This document shows, piece after piece, positions 34,170 to 42,820 of a DNA stretch of 64,000 bases. The notes under the pieces were generated by a model. The model was given only the letters and a program-made list of their open reading frames with translations. It ran no database searches and was not told the origin of the DNA. Position 1 is the stretch's first letter, and the number at the start of each line of letters is the position of its first letter. Made by a program: the position numbers and the translations under genes. Source of the DNA: Porphyromonadaceae bacterium UBA7176 (GTDB lineage: Bacteria > Bacteroidota > Bacteroidia > Bacteroidales > Muribaculaceae); assembly GCA_002491245.1 (NCBI GenBank), contig DKVO01000028.1, positions 1 to 64,000 on the forward strand, in the 5' to 3' direction.

Positions 34170-34673
34170 TTACTTACGTTCGCCACGGCGGTCTTTGGCG
34201 GCTTGTTTGCGTTTGTCGCCGCGAGGACCCTTGAAATCTTTGCCATGACGCTGGCCTCGGTCTGCACCATTTACAAAATTGTTTTCCAGAAATTGTACAT
34301 ATTGCTCAGGTGTGAGTATGTCTTTGATCTTGGCAAGCATAGCCGTACGCTCACCCTTGACGCGCTCCCTCATGCCTTCCATCGCTTTCTTGCGGTCGGC
34401 CTTGACTTTCTCCTTGTCGGCTTTTGCTGTAGCCATAGCCTCTTGACGGCGAGCCTTGCAGTCGGCTTTGAGGGCATCGAGCTTGGTCTGCTGGTCGGCG
34501 GTCAGGTTGAGACCCTCGAAGGGATTTACAGGGCAGGCACCGGGTGCGGCGCATTCACCGGGCGAGCACGAAGCCTTGTCGGCTTTTGGGCAATCGGCGT
34601 TGCAAGTGGGGTTCTGGGCATTGGCGCCTACGGCGGCAGCAAGTACGAGAGAGGCTAAAAGAATCTTTTTCAT
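34170..34673 (-). CDS. Cys-rich Spy-like periplasmic protein
   Basis: The 167-aa product has a signal peptide ending near residue 20 (GANAQ). A short Cys-rich stretch follows with five cysteines between about residues 24 and 47 (pattern NPTCNADC, ASC, GEC, GAC). Then comes a helical, Lys/Arg-rich body with LTADQQTKLDALKADCKARRQE and ILTPEQYVQFLEN, resembling LTxxQ Spy/CpxP repeats. The basic C-terminus is low-complexity. The cysteines could bind metal or form disulfides; that is inference. It stands alone in a region with rubrerythrin. Confidence 0.72.
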   Translation of the reverse strand: MKKILLASLVLAAAVGANAQNPTCNADCPKADKASCSPGECAAPGACPVNPFEGLNLTADQQTKLDALKADCKARRQEAMATAKADKEKVKADRKKAMEGMRERVKGERTAMLAKIKDILTPEQYVQFLENNFVNGADRGQRHGKDFKGPRGDKRKQAAKDRRGERK

Positions 34674-34782
34674 AGCTGTATATTTTTATAAATCTGTTAT
34701 TTGTTTTACGTTTACTTTGACATGCATACATGCCTAAAGTTTAACCGACTGGTACAACTTTAACTCCGTTTAACAAACAGCA

Positions 34783-34813
34783 CGGCCACCACAACCTGAT
34801 GGCATGGTGGCCG
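34783..34813 (-). terminator. Hairpin after rubrerythrin
   Basis: CGGCCACCA (34783-34791) pairs with TGGTGGCCG (34805-34813), 9 bp with a 13-nt loop, 21 bp past the rubrerythrin stop. On the leftward strand a T-containing tract (TGCTGTTTGTTAAA) follows. Confidence 0.5.
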
Positions 34814-34834
34814 TATCATTTAACAATCAGCTAA

Positions 34835-35416
34835 TTAATAGTTATCTGGTTTACGCTCGAACCATCCTTGCGGACGGCCGCAGACAGGGCAACGTTTGGG
34901 AGCTGCTTTCGCCGAGATCGTGAATCCGCACTGGCGGCACATCCACTCCACAGGCTCGGCATCCTCGAACACGGTGCCGTTTTCCATCCTCTCAAGCAAT
35001 TTGAGATATCGGGCCTCATGCATCTGCTCCACCTTTGCTATAAGCCTGTAGGTATTGGCAATCTGAGGAAAACCTTCTTCCTGAGCCACCTTGGCAAAGT
35101 TCTCATAGAGCTCACCCCATTCCTCGCGTTCGCCGGCTGCGGCTTCCGCAAGGTTTTTAGCTGTATCGCCAACGACTCCTGCCGGATATGCTGCGGTAAT
35201 TTCAACCGTTCCACCCTCAAGGAGAGAGAAGAACATGCGTGCATGGCTGAGTTCCTGCTCAGCAGTCTCGAGGAATACTGCGGCGATCTGCTCATAGCCC
35301 TCTTCCTGAGCCTTGGCAGCAAATAGAGTGTAGCGCGAGCGTGCCTGGCTCTCGCCGGCAAACGATGCAAGCAAATTATGTTCTGTCCGGGTACCTTTTA
35401 TACTTTTCTGTTCCAT
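34835..35416 (-). CDS. rbr: Rubrerythrin
   Basis: The 193-aa non-heme iron protein reduces peroxide in anaerobes. An N-terminal four-helix diiron domain has ESQARSRY and the ETAEQELSHARMF helix, and a second set of Glu ligands follows (EEREEWGELYENFAKVAQEEGF region). The C-terminal rubredoxin knuckle has CRQCGF and CPVCGRP (about residues 160-180). The start at 35416 (MEQKSIKGTRTEHNL) gives the normal family length; a frame to 35458 would add 14 unlikely residues. It lies divergent from an ECF sigma gene across 181 bp. Confidence 0.92.
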   Translation of the reverse strand: MEQKSIKGTRTEHNLLASFAGESQARSRYTLFAAKAQEEGYEQIAAVFLETAEQELSHARMFFSLLEGGTVEITAAYPAGVVGDTAKNLAEAAAGEREEWGELYENFAKVAQEEGFPQIANTYRLIAKVEQMHEARYLKLLERMENGTVFEDAEPVEWMCRQCGFTISAKAAPKRCPVCGRPQGWFERKPDNY

Positions 35417-35597
35417 TTCTTTTTTTAAGTTTAATAATACTGACTTATCTGATAACATCAGTGTCTGTACAATTGTTCAGTCTCCCGTAAATTTTAACAT
35501 TCCATACCTTTAAAGAGTCAAAATTTGCAAACACAAAAACGATATGATTTTGAGCTTGTTGTATAGGCAACTATGATTAACGCTTAGACTATAAATT

Positions 35598-36107
35598 ATG
35601 GGATCAAATACATTTCAGGCAAAACTTCTGGCCGTACAACATAATCTGCTCAATTTCGCATACGCACTCACTTCGAACCGCGACGACGCCTACGACCTAC
35701 TTCAGGACACCACTCTCAAAGCTCTCGACAGCGAGGACAAATATGTTGAGAACGTCAATTTCAAAGGGTGGGTGTTCACCATAATGCGTAATCTATTCAT
35801 CAACAAATACCGCAAGGAAGCACGGTCGATAATAGTGATAGACCAGAGCGAAGACCTCTACCAGCTCAATTTTTCGCAGGATTCGGGTTTCGAGAGTCCC
35901 GAAGGCTCGATAAATGCAAAAGAAATCCAGGCTGTGATCGCATCGTTTGCCGAAGAGTATCGCCAACCATTCTCCCTCTATATTTCCGGCTACCGCTACG
36001 CCGAAATTGCCGACAAGATGAATCTGCCGCTCGGCACTGTCAAAAGCCGCATACACCAGGCCAGGATAAGGCTTCAGGCCATATTCAAGGACATGCGCTA
36101 CGACTAA
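35598..36107 (+). CDS. ECF-type RNA polymerase sigma factor
   Basis: The 169-aa ECF sigma factor has region 2 at FAYALTSNRDDAYDLLQDTTLKAL and the following FKGWVFTIMRNLFINKYRK (about residues 20-75). Region 4 is at ISGYRYAEIADKMNLPLGTVKSRIHQARIRL (about 130-160). No anti-sigma gene is next to it. It is divergent from rubrerythrin, which invites comparison with oxidative-stress ECF factors of Bacteroides, but that link is only inferred from position. Confidence 0.92.
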   Translation: MGSNTFQAKLLAVQHNLLNFAYALTSNRDDAYDLLQDTTLKALDSEDKYVENVNFKGWVFTIMRNLFINKYRKEARSIIVIDQSEDLYQLNFSQDSGFESPEGSINAKEIQAVIASFAEEYRQPFSLYISGYRYAEIADKMNLPLGTVKSRIHQARIRLQAIFKDMRYD

Positions 36108-36114
36108 GAGTGTT

Positions 36115-36150
36115 TAATTTTGCATAATGGCGGAAAAAATGTAACTTTGC
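36115..36150 (+). promoter_or_regulatory. Promoter of the thioesterase-dprA genes
   Basis: TAACTTTGC at 36142-36150 is an exact -7 box 3 nt before the ATG at 36154. TTTG at 36119-36122, 19 bp upstream, serves as -33 and itself lies in a second TAATTTTGC box (36115-36123). A leaderless mRNA is predicted. Confidence 0.65.
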
Positions 36151-36153
36151 ATT

Positions 36154-36561
36154 ATGACACCGCCTTATGTATTCGAACTACCTATAAAAGTGCGCGACTA
36201 CGAAGTCGATGCCGAAGGCATCGTCAACAACGCCAACTACTTGCATTATCTTGAGCACACACGCCATGAATTCTGCGAGAAGGCAGGACTGTCGTTCCGT
36301 CAGATGCACAGCCAAGGCTACGACCCAGTGGTGGCACGCATCGAGGTAAAATACCTCCGTCCACTCGGGTTGGGTGATTCTATGGTGAGCAAACTGTGGC
36401 TATCGCGCAAAGGTCCGGTATTTGTATTTCATCAGGATATTTTCACCCCGGCCGGCGAACCGGTGATAAAAGCGATAGTCGACATAGCGTCGTTCGAAAA
36501 CGGGAAACTTTCGCGCGGAGACCGGTTGGCCGAAGCTTTCGCCGCATACCTCAACGACTGA
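36154..36561 (+). CDS. Acyl-CoA thioesterase (YbgC/4HBT type)
   Basis: The 135-aa hot-dog-fold protein has the 4-hydroxybenzoyl-CoA thioesterase signature VRDYEVDAEGIVNNANYLHYLEHTRHEF (two parts, residues about 10-37), in which the Asp is catalytic. Members hydrolyse short- or medium-chain acyl-CoA or acyl-ACP in the cytoplasm. It precedes dprA by 12 bp and probably shares its transcript. Confidence 0.88.
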   Translation: MTPPYVFELPIKVRDYEVDAEGIVNNANYLHYLEHTRHEFCEKAGLSFRQMHSQGYDPVVARIEVKYLRPLGLGDSMVSKLWLSRKGPVFVFHQDIFTPAGEPVIKAIVDIASFENGKLSRGDRLAEAFAAYLND

Positions 36562-36573
36562 TACATCCGGCCT

Positions 36574-37689
36574 ATGGTCTGCGACAATACGCCTTACGAC
36601 ATCGCTTTCGCAACCTACCGAAACATAACGGCAGGCAACGCCCGTCATTTTTTCAGTCTTGGCATAAGTCCTCGCGATTTCATCGAAGGCGAACCTCGCC
36701 GGCTGGCGGCGATCAGCGGACTGCGCGAAACTTTTTTCGACACGCAGCGCCGCCGCGAAGCCCTGACGGCAGCACAGACCGAAACCGCTTTCATCGAAGC
36801 CAACAGCATCACTCCAGTCCTGACCGGAAGCGATGCATATCCGGCCAGGCTTGCCGAATGCGACGACGCCCCGGCCATGCTGTTTTCGCTCGGCAATCTC
36901 GATCCGGCACCCCGACACTCGGTAGCGATAGTCGGCACACGACATTGCACCGACTATGGCGCCGACTTCGCCCGTAGACTCGTAAAAGACCTCGCCGACG
37001 CAATCGACGGACTCACCATAATCAGCGGACTTGCCTACGGCATAGACATAGCCGCCCACAGAGCAGCCCTCGAAGCAGGCATACCGACAGGAGCTGTCCT
37101 CGCCCACGGACTCAACACACTCTACCCTGCCGACCATCGCAACGACGCCAGACGCATAGTGCGACAAGGCGGTTTTCTCGCCACCGAATACACCTCTGCC
37201 GACAAGATTCACCGAGGCAACTTCCTTGCACGGAACAGGATTGTCGCCGGACTCGCCGACGTGACAGTAGTCGTCGAAAGCGACATAAAAGGCGGAGCGA
37301 TGTCGACAGCACACATCGCCGCGGCATACAACCGCGAGGTGATGGCTGCTCCAGGACGGGCCACCGACCGCTACAGCAGGGGATGCAACGCCTTGATCGC
37401 ACGGCGCGAGGCCTCCATAATACGCGATGCCGGCGACCTTACCGAACTTATGGGATGGAAAACAAAACCCAAAGCCGGAACCCAGTGCGAGCTACCATTC
37501 CTGTCACCGGAGCAGACGATGATCATCGACTTCTTCACCGAGCGACCCTCGGCCACGATCAACGACCTCTGTGCCCACACGGGGCTGCCGGTGCAATATC
37601 TCTCTACCGTCCTGTTCGACATGGAAATGGACGACAAAATCGTGTCGCTGCCTGGCGGACGATACTCCCCGATAGTTCCGGCAAGATAG
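36574..37689 (+). CDS. dprA: DNA-processing protein DprA
   Basis: The 371-aa protein loads RecA on incoming single-stranded DNA during transformation. An N-terminal helix-hairpin region is followed by a Rossmann-like domain with SVAIVGTRHCTDYG, TIISGLAYGIDIAAHRAAL and FLARNRIVAGLADVTVVVES (about residues 110-235). A C-terminal winged-helix-like part is around residues 310-371. It sits between a thioesterase and uridine phosphorylase. Presence of DprA alone does not show competence, since most bacteria carry it. Confidence 0.92.
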   Translation: MVCDNTPYDIAFATYRNITAGNARHFFSLGISPRDFIEGEPRRLAAISGLRETFFDTQRRREALTAAQTETAFIEANSITPVLTGSDAYPARLAECDDAPAMLFSLGNLDPAPRHSVAIVGTRHCTDYGADFARRLVKDLADAIDGLTIISGLAYGIDIAAHRAALEAGIPTGAVLAHGLNTLYPADHRNDARRIVRQGGFLATEYTSADKIHRGNFLARNRIVAGLADVTVVVESDIKGGAMSTAHIAAAYNREVMAAPGRATDRYSRGCNALIARREASIIRDAGDLTELMGWKTKPKAGTQCELPFLSPEQTMIIDFFTERPSATINDLCAHTGLPVQYLSTVLFDMEMDDKIVSLPGGRYSPIVPAR

Positions 37690-37751
37690 ACGGAACAATT
37701 TACCCTCCGGAGTTTGTTATCTCTATATCTAACGTAAAAAACACACTTCAA

Positions 37752-38627
37752 ATGGCAACAAAGATTATTCCCGGATCCGAACTCATAATCAATCCCGACG
37801 GATCAGTATTCCACCTCCACCTCCGCCCCGAACAACTTACCGACAACATCATACTCGTCGGAGACCCGGGCCGTGTCGACATGGTAGCTTCATTTTTCGA
37901 CACAAAGACTTTTGAAGTATCAGCACGCGAGTTCCACACCATCGGCGGCACATACAAAGGCAAACCCATAATGTGTATCAGCCACGGCATAGGCCCCGAC
38001 AATATCGACATCGTGATCACCGAACTCGACGCGTTGGCTAACGTAGATTTCGCCACTCGCGAAGTAAAGGAAAACCTGCGGCGGCTCACAATGGTGCGCA
38101 TAGGCACATCCGGAGCACTACGCCCCGAACTCAGCATCGGCACACCTGTGATAGCTGAGAAATCGATCGGCTTCGACGGCGTCCTCAATTACTACGCCGG
38201 ACGCAACGAAGTCGCCGACCTCGACTTCGAAGCAGCCCTCTGCGCCCACACCGGTTGGAATCCCCTTTGGGCAAAACCATATGTTGTCGACGCCGACAGC
38301 GAATTGGTTGAGCGCATCGGAGGAGACGACATGGTGCGTGGCAACACGATATCTGCAGTCGGCTTCTACGGTCCTCAAGGGCGCGAAGTACGCCTCGCTT
38401 TGGCAAACCCCGACCTGAACAGACTAATCGAGAAATTCGAACACCGCGGACGTCACATCACCAACTACGAAATGGAGAGCGCACCTCTCGCCGGCATGGG
38501 ACGCCTCATGGGACACCGCTGCATGACCGTATGCTCAATCATCGCAAACCGCTTCAACACTGAAGCCAACCCCAACTACAAGTCTGGCATACGCGACCTC
38601 GTTGCCACCGTACTCGAACGCATATAA
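37752..38627 (+). CDS. Uridine phosphorylase-like nucleoside phosphorylase
   Basis: The 291-aa product is a family-1 nucleoside phosphorylase, cleaving uridine with phosphate to uracil and ribose-1-phosphate. VGDPGRVDMVA at the N-terminus binds phosphate. VRIGTSGALRPELSIGTPVI is the family signature, and NYEMESAPLAGMGRLMGHRC carries the Met-Glu that contacts ribose. The start at 37752 is the Met before the conserved domain; the longer frame runs into dprA. It lies 4 bp upstream of the TIGR02757 gene. Confidence 0.86.
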   Translation: MATKIIPGSELIINPDGSVFHLHLRPEQLTDNIILVGDPGRVDMVASFFDTKTFEVSAREFHTIGGTYKGKPIMCISHGIGPDNIDIVITELDALANVDFATREVKENLRRLTMVRIGTSGALRPELSIGTPVIAEKSIGFDGVLNYYAGRNEVADLDFEAALCAHTGWNPLWAKPYVVDADSELVERIGGDDMVRGNTISAVGFYGPQGREVRLALANPDLNRLIEKFEHRGRHITNYEMESAPLAGMGRLMGHRCMTVCSIIANRFNTEANPNYKSGIRDLVATVLERI

Positions 38628-38631
38628 TAGG

Positions 38632-39417
38632 ATGACAGATATAAAAGACACTCTCGACGGACTGGCGGCACGCTACAACGTGCCGTCGTTCGCCGACAGC
38701 GACCCGGTGCAGTTTCCGCGGCAATTCGACGACCTTCGCGACATAGAGATCACAGCATTTCTCGTCTCCATAATATCATGGGGACGACGGGCTATGATAC
38801 TCCGCGACAGCGAACGTCTGCTTCAGCTTCTTGACCGACAACCGTACAACTTTGTCGCCGGCGGCGATATCGAATCTATCCCCGACAGCAATATCCACCG
38901 TACATTCTTCGGCCGTCATCTGCGCTATGCCCTGCGCGGACTGCGCGAGATATATCGTAGCCACGGATCACTCGAGGCATTTGCCCGGCATATCGGCGCA
39001 GATAAATCGCCGGCCCCTGCATGGACTCTTGCCAACGCCGTAAACGCCGTTTTTGCCGACACCGACAAATCTGCCTCAAACCCACTGACCGGCCCCACTC
39101 GATGTCTGCCCGAGAAAGCCGACTCATCAGCCCTGAAACGCCTCAACATGGCTCTACGGTGGCTCGTGCGCGACGACGGCATCGTAGACATCGGATGTTG
39201 GACAGTGATCAAACCAGCACAACTGTCGATTCCACTCGACGTGCATTCTGGCAACACGGCGAGGACACTCGGACTGCTGTCAAGAAAAGCAAACGACCGT
39301 CGTGCTGTCGACGAGCTCACAGGTGTCCTGCGCTCTTTCAGACCCGACGATCCGACAATCTACGACTTCGCCCTCTTCGGAGCCGGCGAAGCCGGTGAAA
39401 ATCTGAATAGTAACTGA
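38632..39417 (+). CDS. TIGR02757 family protein
   Basis: The 261-aa cytoplasmic protein matches TIGR02757, a Bacteroidetes-centred family of unknown function. Recognisable stretches are DPVQFPRQFDDLRDIEITAFLVS, ISWGRRAMIL and LRWLVRDDGIVDIGCW, followed by LSIPLDVHSGN (residues about 18-215). The pattern is faintly reminiscent of HhH-GPD base-excision folds, which is not proof. The start at 38632 sits 4 bp after the phosphorylase stop. Confidence 0.82.
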   Translation: MTDIKDTLDGLAARYNVPSFADSDPVQFPRQFDDLRDIEITAFLVSIISWGRRAMILRDSERLLQLLDRQPYNFVAGGDIESIPDSNIHRTFFGRHLRYALRGLREIYRSHGSLEAFARHIGADKSPAPAWTLANAVNAVFADTDKSASNPLTGPTRCLPEKADSSALKRLNMALRWLVRDDGIVDIGCWTVIKPAQLSIPLDVHSGNTARTLGLLSRKANDRRAVDELTGVLRSFRPDDPTIYDFALFGAGEAGENLNSN

Positions 39418-39430
39418 TTCCATTCAAAGG

Positions 39431-39452
39431 GTTACAATCGCGTTACAATCGC
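39431..39452 (+). repeat. Tandem 11-bp direct repeat upstream of a small conserved gene
   Basis: GTTACAATCGC occurs twice back to back (39431-39441 and 39442-39452) without mismatch. The repeat length is about one helical turn, as in tandem operator half-sites, and it lies 108 bp before the next ATG. Confidence 0.6.
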
Positions 39453-39522
39453 TAAAAGTGTATAAATCCTGTAGCAATTCTAAACAATTTACAGCTTTTA
39501 AGGTTTATTATTCTGATTATAC

Positions 39523-39551
39523 AACCAAGCGATAACGAAAAAACCAAGCGA
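39523..39551 (+). repeat. Second direct repeat pair in the same upstream region
   Basis: AACCAAGCGA occurs at 39523-39532 and 39542-39551, 19 bp start to start, just before the ATG at 39560. It probably lies within the 5' leader. Confidence 0.5.
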
Positions 39552-39559
39552 CACAGCCA

Positions 39560-39916
39560 ATGATTACTCGCAAAGTCATCCAGACATTATATAAAAAATA
39601 CAAAAGCCTGCCCGAAAGCCCCGACTGCCTCGACATGCCTTTGCTTTTCGAGTGCGCGGTCCACCACAAGATAAACATCGACATGGATGGGCCGGTCGAC
39701 TCGCTGATTATAGGCAGCATCGACCCAGTGTCGCCTTTCCACCGCATACCTCTTGAAAAAATCCACGCGATAGTCCCCTTTGAGGAATGGGTGGCGATCG
39801 TGCTCCACTCTTCCATCATTTTTCTCAACCGCAAATCGGCGCGCGTCTCAATCCACGTACGCACCGAAGAGCCGTCGCTATGGGAACGCATCAAACATTT
39901 TTTCCGTCGCGACTGA
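39560..39916 (+). CDS. Small conserved hypothetical protein
   Basis: The 118-aa product is not assigned to a named family. It has no signal peptide and a mixed alpha/beta composition. A central stretch resembles a short beta-sheet domain (VDSLIIGSIDPVSPFHRIP, WVAIVLHSSIIFLN, ARVSIHVRTEEP). The C-terminus is basic and aromatic (WERIKHFFRRD). Normal codon use and a following terminator support a real gene. Two pairs of direct repeats precede it. Confidence 0.65.
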   Translation: MITRKVIQTLYKKYKSLPESPDCLDMPLLFECAVHHKINIDMDGPVDSLIIGSIDPVSPFHRIPLEKIHAIVPFEEWVAIVLHSSIIFLNRKSARVSIHVRTEEPSLWERIKHFFRRD

Positions 39917-39943
39917 CGAACACATCCCCACAATCAAAAAATA

Positions 39944-39975
39944 CGGAAGGGAATCCTTGAACGGACTCCCTTCCG
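39944..39975. terminator. Convergent terminator between 39560 gene and pheS
   Basis: CGGAAGGGAATCC (39944-39956) pairs with GGACTCCCTTCCG (39963-39975) with one A-C mismatch. A-rich sequence precedes and a T run follows, so it can act on both strands. Confidence 0.8.
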
Positions 39976-40011
39976 CAATTTTTATAGAGATTGCAATAAT
40001 TATACTACAAA

Positions 40012-41031
40012 TCAGTGGGCGGCCACGAACTCGTCGAGGAAACGCTTGTCGTTCTCACTGAAAAGACGCAAGTCTTTCACCTGATATTTGAGGTTTGTGA
40101 TACGCTCCACACCCATGCCAAGGGCAAAACCCGTATATTCTTTCGAGTCTATACCACAGGCTTCGAGAACAGCAGGATCAACCATACCGCAACCCAAAAT
40201 CTCTACCCAACCGGTACCTTTGCAGAACGAACATCCCTTGCCGCCGCAGAGATTGCAGCTGATATCCATCTCGGCCGAAGGCTCGGTGAACGGGAAGTAG
40301 CTCGGACGGAGACGGATACTTGTCTGCGGTCCGAACATCTCACGGGCAAAATAGAGCAAAGTCTGACGCAGGTCTGAGTAAGTCACATTCTTGTCGACAT
40401 ACAACGCCTCCACCTGATGGAAGAAACAGTGGGCTCGGGCCGATATTGCCTCATTACGGTATACACGGCCGGGACAGATTATACGGATAGGTGGCTTCTG
40501 CGAAGTCATCACTCGCGTCTGCACCGACGACGTATGCGTGCGGAGCAACACATCCGGTGTCCGGTTGATAAAGAAGGTATCCTGCATATCGCGCGCAGGA
40601 TGATCGGGCGCGAAATTAAGCGACTCGAAAACATGCCAGTCATCTTCGATCTCCGGACCCTCGGCAATCGTGAAGCCAAGACGGCGGAATATATCGATAA
40701 TCTGCTCGCGCACGAGCGACAGCGGATGACGTGTGCCGATATTGAGCGGAGCCGGCGTACGCGTCAGGTCAAGCTCTCCGCCTTTGTCATTGCCGCGCCC
40801 CGACGCCTCGCGAAGAGCGTTGATACGCTCGGTGGCGTAAGACTTCAACTCATTGAGAGCCTGTCCGAGCTCCCGTTTCATAGAAGCGTCGACATTGCGG
40901 AAATCATTCATCAACGCCGAGATGGCGCCTTTCTTGCTCAGATATTTTATGCGCAGGGCCTCTACTGCTTCGGCATCGGGTGCCTCGGCGGCTTCAAGCT
41001 CGGCGCGGATAGCTTTAATCTTTTCTATCAT
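40012..41031 (-). CDS. pheS: Phenylalanyl-tRNA synthetase alpha subunit
   Basis: The 339-aa subunit has an N-terminal coiled coil and class II motifs. Motif 2 is at YRNEAISARAHCFFHQVEALY, RPSYFPFTEPSAEMDIS follows, and motif 3 is FALGMGVERI. A Cys-rich insertion CNLCGGKGCSFCKGTGW (about residues 279-295) may bind zinc. The start at 41031 (MIEKIKAIRAELE) gives the usual N-terminus. pheT is not adjacent, as is common in Bacteroidetes. It has its own promoter. Confidence 0.94.
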   Translation of the reverse strand: MIEKIKAIRAELEAAEAPDAEAVEALRIKYLSKKGAISALMNDFRNVDASMKRELGQALNELKSYATERINALREASGRGNDKGGELDLTRTPAPLNIGTRHPLSLVREQIIDIFRRLGFTIAEGPEIEDDWHVFESLNFAPDHPARDMQDTFFINRTPDVLLRTHTSSVQTRVMTSQKPPIRIICPGRVYRNEAISARAHCFFHQVEALYVDKNVTYSDLRQTLLYFAREMFGPQTSIRLRPSYFPFTEPSAEMDISCNLCGGKGCSFCKGTGWVEILGCGMVDPAVLEACGIDSKEYTGFALGMGVERITNLKYQVKDLRLFSENDKRFLDEFVAAH

Positions 41032-41061
41032 CGGGTTACTGAAGATATTTACTTTATTGCC

Positions 41062-41070
41062 GCAAAAATA
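41062..41070 (-). promoter_or_regulatory. -7 box of pheS
   Basis: The minus strand reads TATTTTTGC, an exact consensus match placing the transcription start about 28 nt before the ATG at 41031. Confidence 0.6.
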
Positions 41071-41130
41071 CAAAAAATCCACGACACAGCAAAAAGCGTT
41101 TTCTGCACACCGATTATTTTAATCATGATA

Positions 41131-41162
41131 TTGTAAAAATCCTAAAAAACCGTTAACTTTGC
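41131..41162 (+). promoter_or_regulatory. Promoter of the DUF1846 gene
   Basis: TTG at 41131-41133 and TAACTTTGC at 41154-41162 are spaced 20 bp. Transcription would start about 6 nt before the ATG at 41171, so the leader is extremely short. Confidence 0.65.
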
Positions 41163-41170
41163 AACCCGTT

Positions 41171-42634
41171 ATGAAGAACGGTTTTGACAACGAAAAGTAC
41201 CTCAGGATACAATCCGAGCACATCCAGGAGCGCATAGCTCAATTCGGCAACAAACTTTATCTCGAACTCGGCGGCAAGCTCTTCGACGACCACCACGCAA
41301 GCCGTGTACTCCCCGGCTTCGAGCCCGACAGTAAACTAAAGATGCTCTCAAAACTCGCCGACAAGGCCGAGATTGTGATTGTCATAAGCGCTGTCGACAT
41401 CGAGAAAAACAAAGTGCGCAACGACCTCGGCATCACATACGACATGGACGTGATCCGTCTGCGCAAAGAATTCGAGCAACGTGGATTTCTCGTCAGCTCT
41501 GTAGTCATCACCCATTACAACGGACAAAGCAGCGCCGACGCATTCCGCGCCAAACTCGCCCGGCTCGGCATTCCGGCATATGTCCACTACATCATCGACG
41601 GATACCCCACCAATGTCGACCTCATCGCATCTGACGAAGGATTTGGACGCAACGAATACGTACACACAACCCGTCCGCTCGTCATCGTCACAGCTCCAGG
41701 TCCCGGTAGCGGCAAAATGGCCGTATGTCTCAGCCAGCTCTACAACGAACACAAACGCGGCATCAACGCCGGATATGCAAAATTCGAAACCTTCCCCGTC
41801 TGGAGTCTGCCGCTCAAACACCCGGTAAATATCGCCTACGAAGCCGCCACAGCCGACCTCAACGACGTCAACATGATCGACCCCTTCCACCTCGAGGCAT
41901 ACGGCAAAACCGCAGTGAACTACAACCGCGACATCGAAATCTTCCCCGTCCTCAACGCCCTCTTCGAAGGCATCAGCGGCCATAACCCATACAAATCACC
42001 CACCGACATGGGCGTAAACATGGTAGGCTTCTGCATCAGCGACGACGAAGCTTGTTGCAGGGCTTCAAAAGACGAAATCATACGCCGCTACTACACTGCC
42101 CTCAACAAACTCGCCCTCGGCGACGGCAACGAAAACGAAGTCAACAAAATAGCCCTGCTCCAGAAGCAGGCCAAAATAGTACCGTCCGACCGCAAACCGA
42201 TAGCAGCAGCCCGTCAGCGCGCCGAAGCAAGCGGTGTGCCATGCTCAGCCATCGAACTCGCCGACGGATCAATAATAACATCCGAGACAGGCTCCCTGCT
42301 CGGCACAAGCGCCGCACTCCTGCTCAATGCAATAAAACACCTCGCAGGCATCGACCATGAGATAAAACTCATTCCGCAGGTAATGATCGAACCAATACAG
42401 TACACCAAGACCCACTACTTGCAATCTGTCAATCCGCGCCTCCACACCGACGAAGTGATCGTTGCCCTGTCGGTCCTCTCGACACACGACGAAAACTGCC
42501 GACGGGCACTCGCCTGCCTACCTCAGCTCCGTGGATGCCAGATGCACTCAACAGTAATGCTTGGCGAAGTCGACCGCAAGATCTTCAACAAACTCGGCGT
42601 CGGCCTCACCTGCGACCCTGCAAAGAAAAACTGA
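41171..42634 (+). CDS. DUF1846 domain protein
   Basis: The 487-aa cytoplasmic protein spans the whole DUF1846 family length. Recognisable segments are NKLYLELGGKLFDDHHASRVLPGF near the N-terminus, then VIVTAPGPGSGKMAVCLSQLY (about residues 175-195, P-loop-like but not canonical) and KTAVNYNRDIEIFPVL. The function is not established. The ATG at 41171 is preferred to a TTG at 41159 that falls inside the -7 box. It is divergent from pheS. Confidence 0.85.
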   Translation: MKNGFDNEKYLRIQSEHIQERIAQFGNKLYLELGGKLFDDHHASRVLPGFEPDSKLKMLSKLADKAEIVIVISAVDIEKNKVRNDLGITYDMDVIRLRKEFEQRGFLVSSVVITHYNGQSSADAFRAKLARLGIPAYVHYIIDGYPTNVDLIASDEGFGRNEYVHTTRPLVIVTAPGPGSGKMAVCLSQLYNEHKRGINAGYAKFETFPVWSLPLKHPVNIAYEAATADLNDVNMIDPFHLEAYGKTAVNYNRDIEIFPVLNALFEGISGHNPYKSPTDMGVNMVGFCISDDEACCRASKDEIIRRYYTALNKLALGDGNENEVNKIALLQKQAKIVPSDRKPIAAARQRAEASGVPCSAIELADGSIITSETGSLLGTSAALLLNAIKHLAGIDHEIKLIPQVMIEPIQYTKTHYLQSVNPRLHTDEVIVALSVLSTHDENCRRALACLPQLRGCQMHSTVMLGEVDRKIFNKLGVGLTCDPAKKN

Positions 42635-42820
42635 CACCACATCAGTACCGCCCCACTTCTGGGCGAGCAAAAAGACCAGCATCACGAAGAGGGTGTTGCC
42701 CAACGACATGCATGGTCCAAGACCACATCAACGAAAACCATCATAGGAAGAAAATGCTCCGCATTTTCACACCACAGCATCGCATAAGCATCGTCAGGAG
42801 CACGACACTATATACCTCAA

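Noticed and set aside
42750..42768. Hairpin GAAAATGC-TCC-GCATTTTC in the 186-bp gap between the DUF1846 gene and queG
   Set aside because: The stem is short and no T tract follows, so it is not called as a terminator; nothing else was seen in the gap.
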